Positions 37,910 through 42,018 of a stretch of DNA of 42,018 bases are shown here, piece after piece. The first letter of the stretch is position 1. Each line of letters opens with the position of its first letter. The stretch comes from a virus. The notes under the pieces are model-generated. The model was not told the origin of the DNA, did not search any database, and saw only the letters and a program-made list of their open reading frames with translations. The stretch covers positions 1 through 42,018 of the IMG/VR virus record IMGVR_UViG_3300036857_000306, one strand, 5' to 3'. The position numbers and the translations under genes are program-made.

Positions 37910-37990
37910 CTGTACTTTTAGTTTTAGTAGTTACTTCTATTAAGATACGATGCGCCACTTGTGGCACATCTGATGTGCCACTTGTGGCAC
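37910..37990. other. Candidate replication origin: two 14-bp iterons beside an AT-rich stretch
   Basis: GCCACTTGTGGCAC occurs twice (37954-37967 and 37977-37990), 23 bases apart in the same orientation; each unit contains the dyad GCCAC-TT-GTGGC. Beside them 37913-37950 is strongly AT-rich (TACTTTTAGTTTTAGTAG ...). They lie in and just behind the 3' end of the winged-helix replication protein gene, the place where many phages keep their origin. Confidence 0.55.
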
Positions 37991-38383
37991 CTCGCGTTTT
38001 TCATATATCTCAGGTTTGTCACAGGCTTTTCCTCTGGTTATCAACAGCGGATCGGGAGCCGGAAAAAGCGGCAGCTGGCGCGGCGGGAATTTCTTCTGGT
38101 GCAGAATCCGAACAAGGAAACCGTGTCCGGTCCGCGTCGTCGAGATATAGCCTCCGGCGCGGAGCCGCTCCATCCATCGCGCCAGCGTCCGCCGCTTGGT
38201 GCCGGCGAAACGCCGCTGAATCCATCCGTAACTGATCGGCTTTCCATAGTTCACCGTCCCGTCCGCATCGCGCTGGTGGTGGACCAAAAACAAGAAAAGC
38301 ATCTCGGCCTTGCCGATAGCCTCCACGTGTTTCTGTTCCGCGAGTCCAGGCGCAACCGCGATGTATGGAATTCGCTCGCTCAT
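37940..38383 (-). CDS. Winged-helix replication initiator-like protein, 147 residues
   Basis: Residues about 18-100: KHVEAIGKAEMLFLFLVHHQ, then a helix-turn-helix (SYGWIQRRFAGTKRRTLARW) and a wing (GGYISTTRTGHGFLVRIL). This layout (H-x-x-x-i-G-k-A-x-x-x-F-L-x-L) is that of a helical and winged-helix replication or plasmid/phage initiator family. C-terminal tail basic, with the iteron DNA under its last codons. SD GGAG, four bases before ATG 38383. A second ATG at 38434 with a stronger SD (AAGGAG) opens another frame over the same DNA. Confidence 0.8.
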   Translation of the reverse strand: MSERIPYIAVAPGLAEQKHVEAIGKAEMLFLFLVHHQRDADGTVNYGKPISYGWIQRRFAGTKRRTLARWMERLRAGGYISTTRTGHGFLVRILHQKKFPPRQLPLFPAPDPLLITRGKACDKPEIYEKREVPQVAHQMCHKWRIVS

Positions 38384-38446
38384 CCTGCTCCTGCCTCGAA
38401 CGTGCGAGCTCTTGCTGGCGAGCCTCCGCGTTCATGTTTCGCTCCT

Positions 38447-38947
38447 TCACAAACGGCGCAAACGAATCGTGTCGCCGTCTTTCTCGATCAGATTTGCCGA
38501 GTTCAATTTGAAAATGTTCTGCGTGAACGCCCCGCCGGATTGCTGTCCGGTGAATCGCATGAGCTGCGCTCGCGTCAGTCCGTTCTCGTATTTGAGGAGC
38601 GCGTCGATCATCTCCGCGCACTTGCCCCGGAATTTTTCCTTCCAGGGAGCCCACAAAGCCGGGTCGAGCGGACCATTCGAGGGATCGGCGGCGGCCGCAG
38701 TAGCAGCGCCGGCAATCTCGAGTTCTCCGAAGATTCCGCGAAACGCGTCGTAAAGCGGCTGCAGCTGCGTGCGGAGACGGGCGAGCGCCCGATTGGTTGC
38801 CGAGTTTTTCTCGCGTTCAGCGAACAGCGCGTCGCGCATGTCCTGCAGATCGCCTTCGAGCCGCGCCACTTTGTGGCGCAACACGCTGGCCTCGGCCTCG
38901 GCGTCGACAGCGGCGCGGGATTCAGGGAGCAGTCGTGGTTCCGGCAT
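38447..38947 (-). CDS. Coiled-coil plus winged-helix-like protein, 166 residues
   Basis: N-terminal coiled coil (VLRHKVARLEGDLQDMRDAL), an Ala/Pro linker (GAATAAAADPSNG), then a winged-helix-like end (MIDALLKYENGLTRAQLMRF ... NSANLIEKDGDTIRLRR). The end is the form of phage proteins that use GLTRAQL-x-x-x-T-G as a wing start. Likely DNA-binding, replication- or regulation-related. Overlaps the J-domain gene end by 26 bases. Confidence 0.75.
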   Translation of the reverse strand: MPEPRLLPESRAAVDAEAEASVLRHKVARLEGDLQDMRDALFAEREKNSATNRALARLRTQLQPLYDAFRGIFGELEIAGAATAAAADPSNGPLDPALWAPWKEKFRGKCAEMIDALLKYENGLTRAQLMRFTGQQSGGAFTQNIFKLNSANLIEKDGDTIRLRRL

Positions 38948-39584
38948 TTGCGGCCTCCGGCTCCGGCTCGGGCTCGGGCAAAGCGGCGAAACCTTGGTAA
39001 GCGCGCTCCAGCAAGGCCGACGTGCCGCACCGGGCGATTTGCCGGAGCGCCGCGAGAGTTAGCCGGATCGCGCACATGTTGAGCCGCACTTCTTTAAACT
39101 GGTCGCAAGCGATGACCTGCTCGTGCGCCGCGCCATAATCTCCGGTCACATAGGCGCGAGCGTTGGCGCGGTGCTGATTGAGCGCGTGATACATTTCGAC
39201 GTCGCCGGTCAGCTGATTGTCGGGGTGATATCGCGCCGCGAGCTTACGAAACGCGTCCTCGATATCGGCGAGCTTCGGATCTGGCGTGTGGATATCGAGC
39301 GCGTCCTGCCAGCTGAAATCTTCTTTCGGAGGCCGGCCAAAATAGACGGCTACGCCCATGTCGCGTGGCTCCATGCCTCGCGGCGGCGTGAGATTCCCGC
39401 GGTCGTTCATTGGAACGTTCGTCGAAATGACAAACGTCCGCACGCCGAGCATTTTCAATTCGCGTTCGATTTGTTTCTGGTACTGCAGAGCGGTCTTTTT
39501 CCACGAGCCCTGAGTCTTGCGGTCCTGCGGTCGCGTGCGCGGCCAACCTTGCGGCCATGCGAGCGGAAAAGCTTCTTTCAGCAT
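38922..39584 (-). CDS. J-domain (DnaJ-like) phage protein, 220 residues
   Basis: Start ATG 39584 (SD AGGAGA). A conserved phage/plasmid scaffold (FPLAWPQGWPRTRPQDRK at 5-22; FVISTNVP; GVAVYFGRPP at 77-86; IACDQFKEVRLNMCAIRLTL, then ALLERAYQGFAAL) is interrupted at about 100-146 by a J-domain: IEDAFRKLAARYHPDNQLTG with His120-Pro-Asp, the motif that stimulates Hsp70 ATPase. It may draw the host DnaK to phage replication proteins, as lambda does with DnaJ. The C-terminal Pro-Glu run is flexible. Gene-free stretch 39585-39755 lies ahead of it. Confidence 0.85.
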   Translation of the reverse strand: MLKEAFPLAWPQGWPRTRPQDRKTQGSWKKTALQYQKQIERELKMLGVRTFVISTNVPMNDRGNLTPPRGMEPRDMGVAVYFGRPPKEDFSWQDALDIHTPDPKLADIEDAFRKLAARYHPDNQLTGDVEMYHALNQHRANARAYVTGDYGAAHEQVIACDQFKEVRLNMCAIRLTLAALRQIARCGTSALLERAYQGFAALPEPEPEPEAANAGTTTAP

Positions 39585-39755
39585 CGGAGTCTCCTGATTT
39601 TGTTTTGGTGCCGGAATTGGATGGACTCGGCGCCGTCTTCCATTCCACGCAAGGGAGAAATCTCGAATGGAACGAAAGAATGGTGTTCTCTTCACCAAAT
39701 CGGCGCCGCGTCCTTTCCCGCCGGGGCGCTCAAACCTCCAGCGGGTGAGAAGTCG

Positions 39756-39917
39756 CTAATGCAGGTGGATCGCGGCGTTCGCGTAGCCGAGCGCCAAGCC
39801 AAACACGCCGGCAGCGAACGTGAGTCTCCCAAGTTCGCTCACTTTGGGATGTTTTGCCAGCGCGTAAACGACCGCTCCCACCAGGATCAGCACTATCGGA
39901 ATGACCGCTGTAAGCAT
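39756..39917 (-). CDS. Small membrane protein, two hydrophobic segments, 53 residues
   Basis: ATG 39917 with AAGGAG eight bases before. MLTAVIPIVLILVGAVVYAL is span 1; then KHPKVSELGRLTFAAGVFGL and ALGYANAAIHLH form span 2. The form (span, A-x-N/H-P-K-v-x-E-l-G-r-x-x-F-x-x-G-l) is known to me from small conserved phage membrane proteins of unknown function. Located among early genes. Confidence 0.78.
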   Translation of the reverse strand: MLTAVIPIVLILVGAVVYALAKHPKVSELGRLTFAAGVFGLALGYANAAIHLH

Positions 39918-39940
39918 GTGTTCGCTCCTTCCCGAGTTTT

Positions 39941-40678
39941 TCAGGCGACTACTTGCACCTGTTTGTCTCCGAAAGTGACGCGGAAAAACCGCGCCAAGTT
40001 CTCAATTGCCGTCACGCGCCATTGGCCGCCATCGGCCTCGAACAGCGCGAGCTCGATGCCCTCGCCGCGATTCCGCGCCCGCAATACGAATGTCGAGAGC
40101 GCCTGCGGCACTTCCGTGAACGTGCGGAACGGCGCCAGCTTCACGCGAGGCTGCACCGTCTCCGAATCTTTCAAATGGATGCCGCGCCGCACGGCGATTT
40201 TTTGGGAGATGCCGTCGTCCTCGCTGGTCTGCACCTGTTCGGCGGCGATGGTCGACGCGATTTTCAGAACGTAGTCCAGATCGTCATTGCCCTGCTTCTC
40301 AATCCGCGACTGAGCGCAGACGATAAACTGGTCCGGGTCGAGATAGTTTCCGAACGGAAACGTCTGGATGCCCTCGCCGTACTTCGCCCTCGCCCAAACA
40401 TGGCGTCTCCCCTCTTTGTCGGCGGAGCCGGACAGCATCTCCACCATCGTGGGTGAAACGATATGAATCAGAACGTGGGCTGAGTCCGCGAGAAGTTTGT
40501 CGAGGTCCGCATTGTAGAGATCGAAAATTCCCTTAAGCGTTGTCACCGTCACGGTCGGAGCTTCCGGTGCCGTCACCAGCGTCAACGGTTTATCGGTGAA
40601 TTTCAGATCGCCGATTTGTACCTCGTTTGGTTTCCCGAGTTCGAGCAGCCTGTCGATAGTTTCAGAGGTAAGGCTCAT
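39941..40678 (-). CDS. Conserved early phage protein, 245 residues
   Basis: Recognisable as a conserved phage early protein often near recombination or replication genes: a degenerate N-terminal half (GDLKFTDKPLTLVTAPEAPT; TTLKGIFDLYNADLDKL; VLIHIVSPTMVEML), then FPFGNYLDPDQFIVCAQSRI, and the strongly conserved TSEDDGISQKIAVRRGI, KLAPFRTFTEVPQALSTFVL and ALFEADGGQWRV. I cannot name a biochemical activity. It is followed upstream by its usual companion. Confidence 0.8.
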   Translation of the reverse strand: MSLTSETIDRLLELGKPNEVQIGDLKFTDKPLTLVTAPEAPTVTVTTLKGIFDLYNADLDKLLADSAHVLIHIVSPTMVEMLSGSADKEGRRHVWARAKYGEGIQTFPFGNYLDPDQFIVCAQSRIEKQGNDDLDYVLKIASTIAAEQVQTSEDDGISQKIAVRRGIHLKDSETVQPRVKLAPFRTFTEVPQALSTFVLRARNRGEGIELALFEADGGQWRVTAIENLARFFRVTFGDKQVQVVA

Positions 40679-40694
40679 GTTTTTGTCCTTTCGG

Positions 40695-41051
40695 TCACAT
40701 CACGTCTTTCTTTTTGTCGCCTGCCGCTGCGTCCTTGCCGCTCGGCTCGAAAAGCCGCGCCTGCTTCGGATCGTGCGCGATGGCCACAAAACCTGTGCCG
40801 CGGCGCGTGAAAAACGCCGTGCCGGACGCCGCTTCCGCGGGAGCCTGCTTCGACGAACACGCGAAAATCACCTTTGCTCCCGAACGGTCCTCGAACGGGA
40901 AAAACGTGAATTCAAACGTGATCTTGCGCTTGGCCTCCGCATCCGTGTTGATGTCCGAAATGTTCGCCAGCACCTGCGTGAGCTCGCGCTGAAAAACTTC
41001 TTCAACCGCGCCTCCGCAAATGTTTTGCAGATTGAGAGTTTCAGGTTCCAC
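40695..41051 (-). CDS. Conserved companion of the 245-residue early protein, 118 residues
   Basis: I choose GTG 41051 (VEPETLNLQNICGG), ten bases behind AAGGAGG; GTG 41084 would add 11 residues. Contains NICGGAVEEVFQRELTQVLA, then NISDINTDAEAKRKITFEF, a strand set with FFPFEDRSGAKVIFAC, and PKQARLFEPSG at the end. The N-I-x-D-x-N-T-x-x-x-x-x-R-x-I-t pattern is the hallmark of this phage family. Function unknown; the pair is frequent beside exonuclease or RecT-type genes, which I do not see here. Confidence 0.8.
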   Translation of the reverse strand: MEPETLNLQNICGGAVEEVFQRELTQVLANISDINTDAEAKRKITFEFTFFPFEDRSGAKVIFACSSKQAPAEAASGTAFFTRRGTGFVAIAHDPKQARLFEPSGKDAAAGDKKKDVM

Positions 41052-41109
41052 TGGCTGCGTTCCTCCTTCCTTTCTGTGAATCACCCTCGCCGGAGCGAGA
41101 ATGAATGCG

Positions 41110-41325
41110 CTATTGGCTCCCGCAAGCGATGGCCGCGTTCGCGGTCATAACCGCTTCCCGCACCTTGCGGAGCGCCGCCGTCTGGTCCGCGCCTTCCGGC
41201 GTGTTCTCCACGATCACGCCGGCGAAAAACAGGCCTGCGTCGCGGATTCGCTCGTAAGCGGGAATCTGCGCCGGCGTCGGCGCGTGATAGGTAAACCAAT
41301 TCCGCAATTGGTCTGCGGTAATCAT
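41110..41325 (-). CDS. Acb2-like (anti-CBASS) family protein, 71 residues
   Basis: Short helical protein with the pattern NWFTYHAPTPAQIPAYERIR ... FFAGVIVENTPEGADQTAAL ... REAVMTANAAIA. This is the Acb2/Tad1 helical hairpin family (formerly a DUF). Acb2 of a Pseudomonas phage is a known hexameric sponge for cyclic di- and trinucleotides that blocks CBASS defence. Here the length (71) is a little below the known one, and the usual conserved R/N-F-T-Y-H-P-P start is present as NWFTYHAPT. Function inferred from the family alone. Starts four bases inside the gene before (ATGA). Confidence 0.75.
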   Translation of the reverse strand: MITADQLRNWFTYHAPTPAQIPAYERIRDAGLFFAGVIVENTPEGADQTAALRKVREAVMTANAAIACGSQ

Positions 41326-41546
41326 GTTTTTGGCGCGGGAGCCGGAGCCTCTTCTGCCGGCGAGACGGGCTCGGCCTTTTCGATTACTTTTTCGTAGGCT
41401 TGCGTGCCTACCAGGCGGTACTCGCCTATCATCGTTGGTCCGTCGTCCTCGATCGCTTCACCCGCCGACTGGAAAGCCTCGACAAGGCCTTCTTCGTCGC
41501 CGATGCGAACAAAAACGGTGTGCGGAAAATCCTCCGGTTTAGTCAT
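41322..41546 (-). CDS. Small beta-type hypothetical protein, 74 residues
   Basis: ATG 41546 follows the HTH gene. MTKPEDFPHTVFVRIGDEEG starts with a strand, then a helix, then MIGEYRLVGTQAYEKVIEKA, ending in an Ala/Pro/Glu-rich tail. From memory such EYRLVG/EY.L.. proteins lie next to Acb2-like proteins in several phages. Role unknown. Confidence 0.75.
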   Translation of the reverse strand: MTKPEDFPHTVFVRIGDEEGLVEAFQSAGEAIEDDGPTMIGEYRLVGTQAYEKVIEKAEPVSPAEEAPAPAPKT

Positions 41547-41554
41547 GTTGCGAT

Positions 41555-41833
41555 TCACCTCCGTGAAGTAACTCGGCGCCGCGAAGCGCCGAAAGAGTCG
41601 CGAAAATTCGCGTATACGTCGTCGAGCGAGATGGAAAAGCCGTTGGTGCGTGCCACGGTTTGAATCTGCAGCGCCAAAGAAGCGCGCGGAGAATTCTCCC
41701 CGCGCAGCCAGTGATAAACGGCGTGCCGCGAGACGCCCACTTCGTCGGCCAGTTTTTCCGCGCCGAAACGCGAAACGAAACGTCCGAATTTGGAATTCCA
41801 GCGGCCATCCTCCGAACGCGCTCCGAACCTCAT
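41555..41833 (-). CDS. Cro/XRE-like HTH regulator, 92 residues
   Basis: ATG 41833 overlaps the end of the methyltransferase-region frame (ATGA); SD GGAGGAG. Residues about 17-48: SKFGRFVSRFGAEKLADEVG then VSRHAVYHWLRGENSPRASL, a clear helix-turn-helix of the YdaS/Cro type, followed by helices (LALQIQTVARTNGFSISLDD). Probably an early regulator, possibly Cro-like; a full-length CI-type repressor was not seen. It may bind the dyads listed here, but nothing shows which. Confidence 0.82.
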   Translation of the reverse strand: MRFGARSEDGRWNSKFGRFVSRFGAEKLADEVGVSRHAVYHWLRGENSPRASLALQIQTVARTNGFSISLDDVYANFRDSFGASRRRVTSRR

Positions 41834-42018
41834 GAGCTCCTCCCGTTTTCAAACTCCGAGACGCCGAGCAAGTACGACAAACGCAACCGCAGCCTGCAGC
41901 GCCACGACTCCATTGCCGATTGCCCGAAGGGAATCGATTCTGGCTGCGTCCACCACCACGGCATGCCCATCAACCAGGCAGCGAAAGCCGGGTTCAATCG
42001 CCGGCGCGAGCCACGGCT
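41830..42018 (-). CDS. C-terminal end of the W-x-T-P repeat frame (joined to 1-1030)
   Basis: Continuation of the frame from base 1. It contains the C-terminal segment with LNPAFAAWLMG, MPWWWT and MESWRCRLRLRL and ends at TGA 41830, which overlaps the HTH gene start (ATGA at 41830-41833). Bases 41892-42018 repeat 1-127. Confidence 0.5.
   Translation of the reverse strand, partial: SRGSRRRLNPAFAAWLMGMPWWWTQPESIPFGQSAMESWRCRLRLRLSYLLGVSEFENGRSS
41849..42018 (-). CDS. C-terminal end of the DNA cytosine methyltransferase (joined to 1-1466)
   Basis: Continuation of the C5 methyltransferase frame across the contig join: DSLRAIGNGVVALQAAVAF and VVLARRLGV, with a motif X-like GNGVVALQ, ending TGA 41849. 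The whole gene is then 1,509 bases. Bases 41892-42018 repeat 1-127. Confidence 0.75.
   Translation of the reverse strand, partial: PWLAPAIEPGFRCLVDGHAVVVDAARIDSLRAIGNGVVALQAAVAFVVLARRLGV
41892..42018. repeat. Terminal redundancy, right copy
   Basis: Exact second copy of bases 1-127; see the left copy. Removing one copy gives a circle of 41,891 bp. Confidence 0.95.

Noticed and set aside
1-42018. CRISPR array or ribosomal RNA
   Set aside because: No regularly spaced repeat-spacer series and no rRNA-like stretch were seen; the repeats found are short tandem or paired sites.

Overview
This window is a complete, circularly permuted genome of a temperate tailed phage of siphovirus type. The first 127 bases are repeated exactly at the end (1-127 = 41892-42018), so the real circle is about 41,891 bp, and one gene (a DNA cytosine methyltransferase) is cut by the artificial ends. 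The sequence is GC-rich, Shine-Dalgarno (SD) sites are strong, and ATGA stop/start overlaps are very common, which points to a GC-rich SD-using bacterial host. The style of the integrase and several conserved small proteins reminds me of phages of Acidobacteria-like soil bacteria, but that is only an impression. Almost every gene is on the minus strand, so the genome is best read from high to low coordinates. One small helix-turn-helix gene (29312-29551) is on the plus strand.

Lysogeny module (about 2807-4910): an attP region with a core that matches the 3' end of a tRNA-Ser gene, flanked by paired 11-bp-spaced direct repeats that look like integrase arm sites; a tyrosine integrase; an excisionase-like HTH protein; and their promoter. 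Early/accessory module (2806 down through the ends to about 36299): small metal-binding-like proteins, a C5 cytosine methyltransferase with a second, overlapping reading frame full of W-x-T-P repeats, a Cro/XRE-like HTH protein, an Acb2-like protein (anti-CBASS family), two conserved early phage proteins, small membrane proteins, a J-domain protein, a winged-helix replication protein with candidate iterons, and a DUF5131 (Gp37/Gp68) protein.

Packaging module (36302-30434): a morphogenesis-like protein, a NUMOD/HNH endonuclease, a ParB-domain adenine methyltransferase, and the small and large terminase subunits (lambda Nu1/gpA type). Between the terminase and the portal lies about 5.5 kb of small, mostly unknown and often Cys-rich genes (29865-24936), driven by two very similar sigma70-type promoters.

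Late module (24782-5310): a candidate late promoter just after a terminator, then a gpW-like protein, the portal, a fused prohead protease-major capsid protein with an internal start, head-tail connectors, fibre-like proteins, a tail terminator, the tail tube, tail chaperones with a classical T-run frameshift site, the tape measure, two paralogous tail proteins, a distal tail protein, a DUF2163/BR0599 tip protein, the central tail-tip protein and a 37-residue membrane protein. I did not recognise an endolysin.
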